A stretch of 64,000 bases of DNA, taken from assembly GCA_028281765.1 (NCBI GenBank), contig JANQJF010000011.1, positions 16,962 to 80,961 on the forward strand, written 5' to 3'. Below, one piece after another: positions 10,279 to 19,700 of this stretch. Every line of letters begins with the position of its first letter. Positions within the stretch are counted from its first letter, which is position 1. This DNA comes from Planctomycetota bacterium. GTDB lineage: Bacteria; Planctomycetota; UBA1135; UBA2386. The notes below the pieces were generated by a model that searched no databases, was not told the origin of the DNA, and worked only from the letters and a program-made list of their open reading frames with translations. A program made the translations under genes and the position numbers.

Positions 10279-11685
10279 TCACTTCGGCGGCTCCTTGCCG
10301 CGCGAGGAGAAGAAGCGGCGGATCGCATCGCGATGCCGCGGGGCGAGGCGACGACGCCACGTGACCTTGCCGGTGCCGGCGGTGCCGGCGCTGCCGCCGG
10401 TATTGTCACGCTGCGCGTCCGATTCGGGGGCGGTGCGACGCATGCCGACGATCGACCACTCGCGCGGCGCGGCGACGCCCGGCGGCAGTCGCTTGACATC
10501 GAGCTTGGACGTGTCGGTGTCGCTGCGGTTCGAGTACTCGAGGGCGGCGTCACCGCGGCCACGGTTCACGCCGCCGCGCCCGGGCATCGATCGCTCCGAG
10601 TCCTGCCCGCCGAGGCCGAAGCCCTGACCGTCTTGTGCGGCTTGGAGAATCGCGTCGAGGTCTTCGAGCTCGTTCTCCGGCAGCTTGCCGAGCTGCGCCA
10701 GCTTGCCGAGTTCGCCGTCGACCGCGTTCTGGAGCCCCTTCGCGAGCGCCTGCAGCTGCTGCGCGTTGAGGCCGAGCGCCGCGACGTCGAGCTTCTGCGC
10801 GGCGGCCTGCAGCTCCGAATCGGACGATTCTCCGTCTTGCGCGGACTGCATGTTGCCGAGCATGTCTTGCAGTTCCTTCGGCAGGTCTTCGAGCAGGCCG
10901 AGTTCGGCCGCGTGCTCCATCGCCGAAGACAGATCCTGCTGTGCCGTGCTGCCGGCGGCGTCCTCGGCCTTCGCGAACTCTCCGAGCTCGGCACGCGCGG
11001 CCTCGAGTCGGTCGAGCCGCAGGCTCTCCTCGTGCTCGAGCCGTTCGGCGAGGTTGTCGGCGTCACTCCATTCGACCGTGTCGCCCTCTTCGAGCATGCG
11101 CTGCATCTCGCCGACGCGATCGCGCATCTCCTCGGCGCTCTCCTCGTCGATCGATCCGGCCTCGAGCGCGAGCTCGACTTCTTCGGCGATCCGCTCGAGC
11201 TCGCCGCGCACCATCGACTGTTGCCGCGGCGTCTCGGGCGGCGGCAGGATCGCGATGCCACCCGCGAATCCCGCGACGACCACCGCGCGCACGAGCCAGC
11301 GCTGCGGGTGGAAGCTCGGCAGCTCGGCACGCGACTGTTCGATGCGCTGCGCGAGCTCCGGATTCCAGGCGACCGCATCCCGCTCGAGGCCCGCGATGAG
11401 CAGTCCCCCGAGTCCGTGGCGGCGATCGATGTGAGCCGCGAGCGCTTCCAGGCTCCAGCAGCCACGCCAGGCGACGAACGCGCCAAAGGCCGCGGCCGCG
11501 CCGAGCCCGATCCAGAGCCAGCTCCAGTCCGGCGGCAGGTAGCTGCCGAGCAGCCGCGCAACGAGGACCACCGTGCCGGCGGCCCCGGCCAGCACGCAGT
11601 TCGCGAGGACCGTCCCTTCGAGGAACCGCGCGGTCACAACGCGGCGACGGAGGCGAGCGAGTTCGATCGAGGCGGCCTGGTGCAT
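10279..11685 (-). CDS. Membrane protein with long coiled-coil region, first gene of MoxR operon
   Basis: About 468 residues from ATG 11685, which has AGGGA seven bases upstream (a longer frame starts at 11715 without such a site). Hydrophobic segments lie near residues 30-50, 55-75 and 135-155. They are followed by a very Glu/Ala/Leu-rich region at about 165-340 that should be coiled coil, a low-complexity linker, and a basic C-terminus with APRHRDAIRRFF. A tail of this type is common in planctomycete proteins at the head of MoxR clusters. It is separated from moxR by 27 bp. The function is unknown. Confidence 0.8.
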   Translation of the reverse strand: MHQAASIELARLRRRVVTARFLEGTVLANCVLAGAAGTVVLVARLLGSYLPPDWSWLWIGLGAAAAFGAFVAWRGCWSLEALAAHIDRRHGLGGLLIAGLERDAVAWNPELAQRIEQSRAELPSFHPQRWLVRAVVVAGFAGGIAILPPPETPRQQSMVRGELERIAEEVELALEAGSIDEESAEEMRDRVGEMQRMLEEGDTVEWSDADNLAERLEHEESLRLDRLEAARAELGEFAKAEDAAGSTAQQDLSSAMEHAAELGLLEDLPKELQDMLGNMQSAQDGESSDSELQAAAQKLDVAALGLNAQQLQALAKGLQNAVDGELGKLAQLGKLPENELEDLDAILQAAQDGQGFGLGGQDSERSMPGRGGVNRGRGDAALEYSNRSDTDTSKLDVKRLPPGVAAPREWSIVGMRRTAPESDAQRDNTGGSAGTAGTGKVTWRRRLAPRHRDAIRRFFSSRGKEPPK

Positions 11686-11746
11686 GCGGGGTCCCTGTGA
11701 CGGCACGTCGCCCAAAGTACTTCAAAGTTCCCGCTGACGAGGCGAG

Positions 11747-13273
11747 TTATCGCAATTCGATGCGGTCGAGCCGGAAGGCCGCCGGACGCGTCCGACCCTG
11801 ATGCTGCTCGGCGATCCAGTTGTCGGCGGACAGCAGCACATCCACCGCGGGTGTGTCGCGCACGTCCACGGGCAGCGGAATCACCCACTCAGCGATGGGC
11901 GAGCCGCCTGGCTTCGGTGCCTCGACCTCGATTCGCTCGAATTCCCTCCCGCCAGCGTGGATCGAAAGCATGAGCGGATACACGCCGGCCTCGACGGGCA
12001 AACGGGTCAATCGAAGCTGCAACACAGTCGCGTCCTCGCGATGCAGGCCGAGCATGCACGACATGCCGACCGTCCCGTCCGCCGGATCTACGCCGCCGTA
12101 GATCTGCTGGAAGCCCGTGCCCTCGTCGATGTCGACCGTCGCGCCGAACACCGCCTGCCACGCCTGCCGCACCTCGTCCTCGACACGCCAATCGGAAACG
12201 TCGTAACGCATCGACTCGTAGCGTTCCTCGAGCTTCGCGAGCGGCTTCGCGCCCGCGCCGTCGACCCACTTCCGCTCCAGCAAGAACTCGCCGAGCACGA
12301 CGGCCGCGCCGGTGTACCACCGGCCGTTCGGGTGCGGGTCGCCCTCGATGCAGTCCTCTGCTCCGCGCGGCCCGAGCAATCCGATCTGCACGAGGTCCGG
12401 CATCGCCGTCGCCAACCGCTCACGGGCGACGAGGTGGAAGTCGTCGCGATCGGGATACGCGATCACGAACTTCGCATCCCGCGCCGCGAGGCGATCGCGC
12501 AGATCCCGCATGCCCGCGACGTACTCGTCCCATCGCCGCCGCGACTCCGGCGAGAGATCGGTCAGCAAGAGAGGCCAAGTGATGCGCCCACCGAGGAACT
12601 GCCGCTGGCGCTGCGCGAGCGCGGCGACGAATCCCGCGTAGTACTCGACGCCCATGTACGGTCGCCCCTCACGCGGTTCGATCCAGCGCTGGCCGACCTC
12701 GGAAACGGAGTAGGCGTCGTCGAGATCGTTCGCGACCGGCAGCGTGATCACGATGTCCGGGTCGATGCGCGCGAGGTGGTTCTTCAGATAGCGCGCCTGG
12801 TTCGCGAACGTCCAGCCCGTGCACGCCACCGTGTACACCCACGGCCGGGGGGCGCCGTCGCGCATCGTGTGCGCCAGGACGTTCTCGAGACGATGCGCGA
12901 GCGTCTCGTCGTCCTTGACGCCGAACCCGAACGCGAACGAATCGCCGAGCACGACGATCCGCGCAGCGCCCGGCTGCGGTTCGGGCCCGAGCCGCTTACG
13001 CATGCCGAACGCGTCGGTCGTCGCCGGCACATTCCAGAACTCGCGCTCGAGCGACGGCTTGGTCCGGAACCCGACGAGCGGATCCTCGTCGACCGCGAAC
13101 GGCCCCACCGTCAGCGCCGCCGCCTTGATGCGCTCCTCGTCGAGCATTTGGTTGCGCAGGATCGGCCGCGGAAAGAGCAGCGAGTCGCCGGTGCAGAGCG
13201 ACCACACGCCCTCTGCGAGCGTCGTGGCCACGCCGACCGAGACGAGCATGATGGCGATGCGAGCGACGGACAT
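11747..13273 (-). CDS. SGNH/GDSL-like hydrolase
   Basis: 508 residues from ATG 13273; the frame is open further upstream, but that part has no protein-like sequence and overlaps the divergent gene at 13325. An N-terminal hydrophobic segment (signal peptide or anchor) is followed by block I VVLGDSFAFGFG near residue 109. A block with N in LPVANDLDD lies near residue 175, and GDPHPNG, carrying the block V Asp and His, near residue 309. These are the expected catalytic Ser, oxyanion Asn and Asp/His. The C-terminal 180 residues look beta-rich and may bind a polymer. Substrate unknown; O-acyl ester hydrolysis is the usual activity. Confidence 0.85.
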   Translation of the reverse strand: MSVARIAIMLVSVGVATTLAEGVWSLCTGDSLLFPRPILRNQMLDEERIKAAALTVGPFAVDEDPLVGFRTKPSLEREFWNVPATTDAFGMRKRLGPEPQPGAARIVVLGDSFAFGFGVKDDETLAHRLENVLAHTMRDGAPRPWVYTVACTGWTFANQARYLKNHLARIDPDIVITLPVANDLDDAYSVSEVGQRWIEPREGRPYMGVEYYAGFVAALAQRQRQFLGGRITWPLLLTDLSPESRRRWDEYVAGMRDLRDRLAARDAKFVIAYPDRDDFHLVARERLATAMPDLVQIGLLGPRGAEDCIEGDPHPNGRWYTGAAVVLGEFLLERKWVDGAGAKPLAKLEERYESMRYDVSDWRVEDEVRQAWQAVFGATVDIDEGTGFQQIYGGVDPADGTVGMSCMLGLHREDATVLQLRLTRLPVEAGVYPLMLSIHAGGREFERIEVEAPKPGGSPIAEWVIPLPVDVRDTPAVDVLLSADNWIAEQHQGRTRPAAFRLDRIELR

Positions 13274-13324
13274 GGGCGGGCAGTGGAACGGATCACCGGC
13301 CCTGCCGGCAAGGGGGAATCGTGG

Positions 13325-13642
13325 ATGGCGCGTCGACGCGCACGCACTACGATGCGCCGCTTCATGTCCCGCCGCACCCGCGATCTCCACGTCTGGAAGT
13401 ACAAGACCGACGACGGCCGTCGGCGTGAGGTCCGCGCACAGCTCCTCGACGGCATCTGGTGCTTCAAGTCGAAGCACAACGACGAGGACGAGTGGACCGA
13501 GCACGAGGAGCCGCCGCTCGAGGATCTCGAAGACCTCTACACGGTGCTCTTCAACAAGTACCAGCGGAAGCGGCTGGCGTGGGAGCGCGTGCTCCACGTG
13601 CGTGAGATGATCGAAGACCGCGGCGGCGAAGTGCGCGACTGA
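13325..13642 (+). CDS. Small conserved-looking hypothetical protein
   Basis: 105 residues if ATG 13325 is used, which has AGGGGG eight bases upstream. ATG 13352 or 13364 are alternatives and would drop an Arg-rich lead. The body begins RRTRDLHVWKYKTDDGRR and is rich in charged residues (EDEWTEHEEPPLEDLEDLY), with no membrane segment. Divergent from the SGNH hydrolase, 51 bp apart. I do not recognise the family. The protein-like composition and good ribosome site support a real gene. Confidence 0.65.
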   Translation: MARRRARTTMRRFMSRRTRDLHVWKYKTDDGRRREVRAQLLDGIWCFKSKHNDEDEWTEHEEPPLEDLEDLYTVLFNKYQRKRLAWERVLHVREMIEDRGGEVRD

Positions 13643-13709
13643 GCGAGGGCGCCGGCACCCGCGGAATTCCCTTGCTGCCTCTCCGCCCCCTGCCCGAAAG
13701 TCCCGCTCG

Positions 13710-15548
13710 ATGGACGCGCCCGAGAACCCGAGAGAGCCGACGCCCCGCCAGGGTCTGATCGCGCTCTGCGTGCTCGGCCTCGCGTTCCATCTGCCGCGCC
13801 TGTTCCGCCCGCTGTCGGACATCGACGCGTGCGCGGGTCCGTACTTCGGCGTGTTCTTCCGCAATTACGAGGCGTACGGCTTCTGGAACCTGCGCGGCAT
13901 GTCTCTGTGGCGCCAGCTGTTCCCGGCGCCGGAGATGGCGGAGCCGTACCTCACCCACCCCCCGGGTCTGTGGTGGACGATGTACGCGCTCGGCGGTGAC
14001 GAGTGGGCGATGCGCGCGCCGACGATCGTCGGTGCCATTCTCGCGGCGTGCTGCCTGTATTTAATCGTGCGCCCCAAGCTCGGCGCGTGGCCGGCGCTCG
14101 TCGCCGGCGCGCTCTTGCTCGGCGGCCCGGCGATGGCGGTCTACTGCCAGCTCAGCTACGAGCCGGTGTCGACGGGCATCGGCCTGCTGATGTGCCTGTC
14201 CACGCTGCGGGTCATGGAGGCGAGCGACGCCGCGCGGCAGAAGTGGCGCATCGTGCAGGTCGCGAGCGCGTTCGTCGGCACGTGGATGGACTGGTCGTTC
14301 GGGATGTACTGCTTCGCGCTCGTGCCGCTCACGGCTTCGTCGAACGTGCGCACGTGGTTCTCGCGTCTGCTGCCGCCGGGCATCGCGACGGTCGTCGCAG
14401 TCTCCACCGTGATCGCGTGGCAGAAGTGGGCCCTCGCGTCCCCGAGCGTCACGGCTCCGCCGGACGCGGGCGGCGTCGTGCAACAGTTCCGCGAGAACGT
14501 GCTGACCCGCCCGGACACCGGCGAATACCTGCGCAAGATCGCGCACTGGATGCGCCATTCGATGGGCATTCCGATGCTCGCGACCGCGCTGCTCGGCGTA
14601 GCCGTGTTCTTCCAAAGGTCCCCTCGCCTGACGATGACGCTCCTCGTCGGCGGCGCTTCGCACTGGCTGTTGTTCGCGGGCCACGCGCTGGGGCACCCGC
14701 ACTTCTTCTGCCTGACGACGCCGTTCGTCGCGGCCAGTGCCGCCGCACTGTGGACCGGCCTCGCATCCCGCGCACCCCGGGCCGGCGTGTTCGTGATCGC
14801 GGCGATCACGGTGACCACCTGGCTGATCACCTACGCCCACGACAGGCGCACCGACTCGAGCTTCCAGCGCGACCTCGGGGCGGCGATCAACGACGCGGCA
14901 CGCGTGCGCGACGCCGAAGGCCAACCGACCGACGAGAAGATCGGCGTCATGACGAACTTCGCGCCGGTGTGGGCGGCGTATGTGGACGAACCGACGGCGT
15001 TCGTCGTGTACCCGATCACGGACGTCGCCGCGCTCGAGAGCGTGCGACGCGATCGACCCTACCGCTACGTGCACCTCACGGTCGAGAAGCCGCCAGGCGT
15101 GCCGTGGAACGATCCCGACCCGGTGCTCGCGGCGTGGCTCGAGCAGTTCCCCAAGCGCGAGCTGCGAGGGCTCGAGCAGCACATCTACGATGCGGGCTAT
15201 GGGTGGGATTGGAATGTTACCGGCGCGGCGGTCTACGAGGTGCCACGAGCGCTCGCGCAACTTGCAGCCAGCACAGCGTTCGAGCTTTTCGATCTGGGCC
15301 GCACCCGACTCGCGACACTCCGGACGTCCGGCGAAGGTGGCGAACTCGAGAGTTCAGACGACCCGACCAACAGTAACCCCGGATGGCCCGACCGCCCGTT
15401 CTCCGCGACGCGCGATCCCGGGACTGGCGTCTACATCGCAAGAGTCGAACGAACCGAACTGACGCTTCGCTTCTTCCACGACCGGTCGTGGACCGCGCTC
15501 CAAGGCGACGACGTGATCGCTCGAGGAACCTACTCGGTCAAGCCATGA
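13710..15548 (+). CDS. GT39/ArnT-like membrane glycosyltransferase
   Basis: 612 residues. After a short cytosolic lead, about eight to ten hydrophobic segments are visible. The first loop carries SDIDACAGPYF with the acidic pair expected at the active site of GT-C (PMT/ArnT) enzymes, followed by YLTHPPGLWW. A soluble C-terminal domain follows from about residue 400. Such enzymes move sugars from polyprenyl-phosphate donors to lipids or proteins outside the membrane. Its C-terminal part (15101-15250) is partly duplicated, with decay, at 15718-15885. Confidence 0.82.
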   Translation: MDAPENPREPTPRQGLIALCVLGLAFHLPRLFRPLSDIDACAGPYFGVFFRNYEAYGFWNLRGMSLWRQLFPAPEMAEPYLTHPPGLWWTMYALGGDEWAMRAPTIVGAILAACCLYLIVRPKLGAWPALVAGALLLGGPAMAVYCQLSYEPVSTGIGLLMCLSTLRVMEASDAARQKWRIVQVASAFVGTWMDWSFGMYCFALVPLTASSNVRTWFSRLLPPGIATVVAVSTVIAWQKWALASPSVTAPPDAGGVVQQFRENVLTRPDTGEYLRKIAHWMRHSMGIPMLATALLGVAVFFQRSPRLTMTLLVGGASHWLLFAGHALGHPHFFCLTTPFVAASAAALWTGLASRAPRAGVFVIAAITVTTWLITYAHDRRTDSSFQRDLGAAINDAARVRDAEGQPTDEKIGVMTNFAPVWAAYVDEPTAFVVYPITDVAALESVRRDRPYRYVHLTVEKPPGVPWNDPDPVLAAWLEQFPKRELRGLEQHIYDAGYGWDWNVTGAAVYEVPRALAQLAASTAFELFDLGRTRLATLRTSGEGGELESSDDPTNSNPGWPDRPFSATRDPGTGVYIARVERTELTLRFFHDRSWTALQGDDVIARGTYSVKP

Positions 15549-15590
15549 TCTCGCTGGACTCGTGGTGGATAACCTGCGCGACTTTCCGTC
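15541..15590 (-). pseudogene. Fragment resembling the middle of the 16259-16597 gene
   Basis: Read leftward this strip encodes RKVAQVIHHESSEIMA and a stop. It lines up with WKVSQVTHHESGVIEVM in the neighbouring 113-residue protein. No start or remaining body is present, so it looks like a scrap of a decayed paralogue. It touches the stop of the glycosyltransferase gene. The match is short and seen by eye, hence the modest confidence. Confidence 0.45.
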
Positions 15591-15717
15591 GTCCCTCGCT
15601 CCGTTTGTCACACCGCGAAACTTCGCTCCCAACACCGGAGCCACGAGATCGGCGAGCAGCACGAGCGCCCAAATGCGACCGTGGGACACGTCGTAGTCGG
15701 CGAGCAGCTGGTAGAGG

Positions 15718-15885
15718 CCGCCAGGCGTGCCGTGGAACGATCCCGACCCGGTGCTCGCGACCTGGCTCGAACAGTTCCCGAAGCGTGAACTGCAAGGGCT
15801 CGAGCGGCACATCTACGACGCGGGCTACGGGTGAGATTGGAAGGTGATCCGGGCGGCGGTTTACGAGGTGCCGCAGACTCCGTAG
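15718..15885 (+). pseudogene. Decayed copy of the C-terminal region of a GT39-like glycosyltransferase
   Basis: The strip reads PPGVPWNDPDPVLATWLEQF and onward, matching the intact gene at about 15101-15250 with mostly silent or conservative changes. It has an in-frame TGA at 15832-15834 where the intact gene has TGG. It ends in VYEVPQTP and TAG. No start or membrane part precedes it. It is a remnant of a tandem paralogue, most of which was deleted. The substitutions at third positions suggest it diverged as a functional gene before decaying. Confidence 0.8.
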
Positions 15886-15922
15886 GGAGAGCCCGAGTTC
15901 AAATACTGGCTCGGCGGCTCGT

Positions 15923-16192
15923 ATGCTGCCGACAATGGCTCCCGAGAAACGTCCCGCGAAGTACTTCCTGATCGCCGCAATCGTCATCACGGTCGCCTAC
16001 GTCGGTATCTACGCGGCCGTTCGCGCGACCGGTTCGATCCGCATCGAGGACAACTACTGGCCGGACGCAGGCATCCATTCGCGCGTCAAGTTCGAGAACG
16101 ACTCACAGCTCTTGCGCACGACGTTCTGGCCGCTGTGGATGGCAGAGTCGACGCTACAGCCGGCCGCGCCAATGATCGCGCAGAAGTTTTGA
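15923..16192 (+). CDS. Small single-pass membrane protein, unknown
   Basis: 89 residues from ATG 15923 or 85 from ATG 15935; neither has a clear Shine-Dalgarno. A basic lead (APEKRPAKY) precedes one strong transmembrane helix (FLIAAIVITVAYVGIYAAV). An outside domain of about 50 residues with aromatic and acidic residues follows. The helix with the positive-inside pattern supports coding. It lies between the remnant strip and the convergent 113-residue gene. Family not recognised. Confidence 0.55.
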   Translation: MLPTMAPEKRPAKYFLIAAIVITVAYVGIYAAVRATGSIRIEDNYWPDAGIHSRVKFENDSQLLRTTFWPLWMAESTLQPAAPMIAQKF

Positions 16193-16258
16193 CCGACCTC
16201 GGGCGCGGCTAGTCACTCGTCAGACACAGCCCGAGCACGAGGTGCAGCCCCATCCTCA

Positions 16259-16597
16259 GTGCTCCTTCTGCGCCATCCTCGGATTCGGTCGCACGCCGCG
16301 CGGACTGGACCAGCCGAAGTCCGTGTAGCCGGCCACGCACTCGTCGAACTCGTCCTCCTCCTCGAACGTGTAGCCGCGACCACCGACGTCTTCGAGCAGC
16401 TCGGTCATGACCTCGATCACGCCGGACTCGTGGTGCGTGACCTGTGAGACCTTCCACGCAAAGGAGTCCCCGGCGCGATCGTTGTGCAGCTTGAGGAACT
16501 CCCCGACGCGCGGCACGGCCGGCATCTCGAGCTGGCGGGTGAGGTGGATCCAGCGGGTCGGGCTGGCCAAGTAGATGTGGATCGAGATGTCGAACAC
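16259..16597 (-). CDS. Small soluble hypothetical protein next to MITE
   Basis: 113 residues. The sequence is protein-like: alternating hydrophobic strands (ISIHIYLASPTRWIHLTRQL), a GEFLKLHN turn, a conserved-looking FAWKVSQVTHHESG strand, and an acidic helix (FEEEDEFDECVAGY). No signal or membrane segment. The GTG start at 16595-16597 lies only 3 bp from the end of the MITE, so any ribosome site must lie inside the element, or the gene lost its original leader. A scrap of a paralogue is at 15541-15590. Function unknown. Confidence 0.6.
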
Positions 16598-16600
16598 GCA

Positions 16601-16769
16601 CTAGTGTCCCTCGTCTGAAGTCCGTAGCGAAAGTAGCCGCGTCAGTCGATTCGCGCGCGAGGCGCTGCGACGACACGGCTTGTCAGTGGACAAGTTGAGG
16701 AGCAGCAACGCAGCGAGCGGGTCGAATGGCCGGTTACTTGTGAGGCGGACTTCGGACGCGGGGCACTAG
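16601..16769 (-). mobile_element. MITE-like element, copy 1 (169 bp)
   Basis: Begins CTAGTGTCCCTCGTCTGAAG and ends with the imperfect inverse, GGACGCGGGGCACTAG; the two ends match for about 40 bp with scattered mismatches. The same 169 bp occurs in the other orientation at 38414-38582 with about six differences. CTAG at both edges could be a duplicated target. No coding capacity that looks real. It sits 2 bp beyond the stop codon of the CheB-CheR fusion gene and 3 bp before the start of the 113-residue gene. Confidence 0.85.
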
Positions 16770-16771
16770 CC

Positions 16772-19700
16772 TCAGCTGTCGTTGCTCGCGCTTCGGAACG
16801 ACGCTTCGATGTCCCGCGACGGCGGCCACAGGAGGCCCTGCGCCAAACGGACCCCGGCTTCCTCTAACACCCGGCGTTGCGACTCACGTTCGACGCCGCG
16901 GGCGATCAGCTCGATGTCCGTGTGCTGGAGCATCGCGACGAGCCGCTCGAGGATGCGTCGCGATGCCGCGCTGCCATCGACGTCCGCGACCAAGCGGCCA
17001 TCGACCTTCACGACGTCGGGTTCGAGTGCGAGCAGCGTTTCGAGCGAGGTGCGACCGAGACCGACATCGTCGACGCCGATTCGAATCCCGCGGTCGCGAA
17101 GGCGGTCGATCCGGGCCCGAAGTTTGGCCGGCTCGCCGACGAAGTGCCGTTCGCTCAGCGCGACACAGCAGCGGCCGCCGCCGGCGATCCGCTCGAGCAG
17201 TCGGTCGACCCGTGCGGGAGACGACGACAGCAGGGTGATGGGGAAGATGTTGAGATGAACGTGCGGAGCACCTGCGAGGCGGATCGCGCGTTCGACGCAG
17301 GCCTCGAGTGCGAGCAGGTCGATCTCCTCGAGTCGACCAGCCTGCGCTGCGGCTTGGAACACTCGGGAAGTCGTGGCCGCGGCGTCGCTGCCGCGCGCGA
17401 CGAGCTCGACGCCGATCCGTTCGCGGCTGGCGACGTCGTGCACGCCTCTTGCGACGACGCGCAGGCTTTCGGCCGGGGACGCGCCGAGGAGCGTTTCGAG
17501 GGAGGCGAAACCCGTCGCGCTGTCGTCCGGATCCGCGAACGTGACCCGATTGCGGCCGGCGTGCTTGCTGCGCTTGAGCAGGCCGTCGGCCTGCGCCACG
17601 AGATCCTCGGGTCGGCTCGAGGGAGAGGCTGCGACGACCCCGACGCTGACCGTCGCCTCGATCTCGTGCCCCATGTGGGCGATCGGCTTCGCGGTGATCG
17701 CCCGCCGGAGCTTCTCGCCGACGTGGGCGCCTTCGGCGAGCCGCGCGGACGGAAGCACGACGAGGAACTCGTCGCCGCCGACGCGGGCGAGGAGGTCCGT
17801 CGGGCGAAGCGACTCGCGCAGCCGGCGCGCGACTTCCCGCAGCGTCGTGTCTCCGGCCGGAAGCCCGAATCGATCGTTGATCGTCTTGAACTCGTCGCAG
17901 TCGACGAGAATCGCGACGAAAGTGTCGCCGCGGCGCGCGCCCACGTGGAACTCGCGAACGAGGACGCGTTCGAGCCCGCGGCGATTCAGGAGCTCCGTCA
18001 ACGGGTCACGATCCGCTTCCCACTCGAGATCCGCTGCGCGAGTCTCGAGTTCACTCTCACGGACACGCCGTTCGGTCTCGTCGACCCATTGGCAGACGAA
18101 GAATCCCGGCAGGTGCTCGGACTCGTTGACGTACACGAGCTCGATTTCGCACGGCGTGTCCTGACCTTCCTCGAAGGTGAGCGCGACCTGGGCGGTCGCG
18201 GAGCCGGCTTCGACCGCGCTCTCGAGCGCTTGCTTCCAGGCCTGCTGGTCGTCCGCGTCGAGCAGCAGCTCTTCGACGCGCTCGGGGATCGCCTGCTGCC
18301 GTCCCCGCAGTTTGCGTCGCACGGCGCCGTTGCCCCATAGGACGGTGCCGTCGAGTTCGACGAGGAGCATGGGCACGAGCGCGTGATCACAGGCGCGGAG
18401 ATGGATTTCGAGTCCGCGCCGATGTTCTTGGTCGAGCTGCACACGCGATGTGACGTCCTCGGCAGAGCCGATGATCAGGCGGCGGCCTCCATCTTCGATG
18501 ACGCCGTGGGCCCGGTCGGCGATCCAGCGCACCTCGCCGTCTGCTCGGACGATTCGATACTCTGCGGCATACTCGCCGGTGCGCGCCGAGCTGAGGTACT
18601 CGCGCTCCACGCGCTGTCGGTCGTCCGGATGGATCGAGCCCGGCCAGCCACGCGACTCCTGTAGACGGTCGTCGACCGGTTGGCCCCAGACGCGCTCGAA
18701 CGACGGTGACAGGTAGCCGAGGCGCAAGGATTCCGCATCCACGGACCAGAAGACGTCGCGGCTGGTCTCCTCGATCGAGCGGAGAATCCGCGCCTGCTCC
18801 CGCGTCGCACGCTGCGCCTCTTCGATCCGCGACATGTCGACGAAGGTGACGACGACGCCGGCGATGTTCGCGCCGACGCGATACGGATGCACTCGCAGAT
18901 GGATGTGGACGCCTTGCTCGGTCGAGACCTGCTGCTCGACGGCCTCGCCGCTGTCGAGGACGGACTTTGCGAGCGAGCCCAGGTCCGTGTCGACGAGATG
19001 AGACTGCAGCTCGGTAATGCGTCGCCCGGGGTCTTGGTCTCGCAGCGGCAGCGCGATCTGCGCCGACGGCGTGAACCGGCGGACGCGCATCGCCGAGTCG
19101 AGGAAGATCGTCCCGATCTCCGTGTTGTTGAGAAGGTGCTCGAGGTCAGCGGTCACCTCGAGGAGCTCCGAGATCTTCTGCTCGTGTTCCGCGTTGACGG
19201 TGTAGAGCTCCTCGTTGACCGAGTGGAGTTCCTCGTTGGTCGATTGCAGCTCTTCGTTGGAGGCGAGCAGCTCTTCGTTGGTCGCCTGCAACTCTTCGTT
19301 GGACGTTTCGAGCTCTTCGATCGTCGTCTGCAGGCTCTCGCGCGTCGAACGGAGATCGGTCTCTAGAGCGTCGATCTGGCCGCGAACCGCCTCGTCGAGA
19401 TCGATCTCGTCGCTCCGGGAACCCGCGGCGGCCCGCGCATCTTGCTCCTGGGACCGCAGCAGCAAGACGTCGAGGCCGGGGAGTTGTTCGTCCTTGTCAT
19501 CGCTCGCGGTGGCCCCGACGTGGAGCAGCTCGAGCGAGCAGTTGCTTCCGTCGATCTCGAGGCTGCCGATCCGGACCACCTCGGAGCTGCCGCGAGCCTG
19601 ACGTATCGCCCAGCGCGTGGCGTCGACAGTGTTGGCCGGGAGCATTTCGAACAGGTCCGTGCTGACGCGTCCCCGTGGAACCTGGAGCCATCGTCCGATG

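Noticed and set aside
15832..15834. In-frame TGA in the glycosyltransferase remnant as another selenocysteine
   Set aside because: The intact copy has TGG (Trp), not Cys, at this place; the fragment lacks a start. It is decay.
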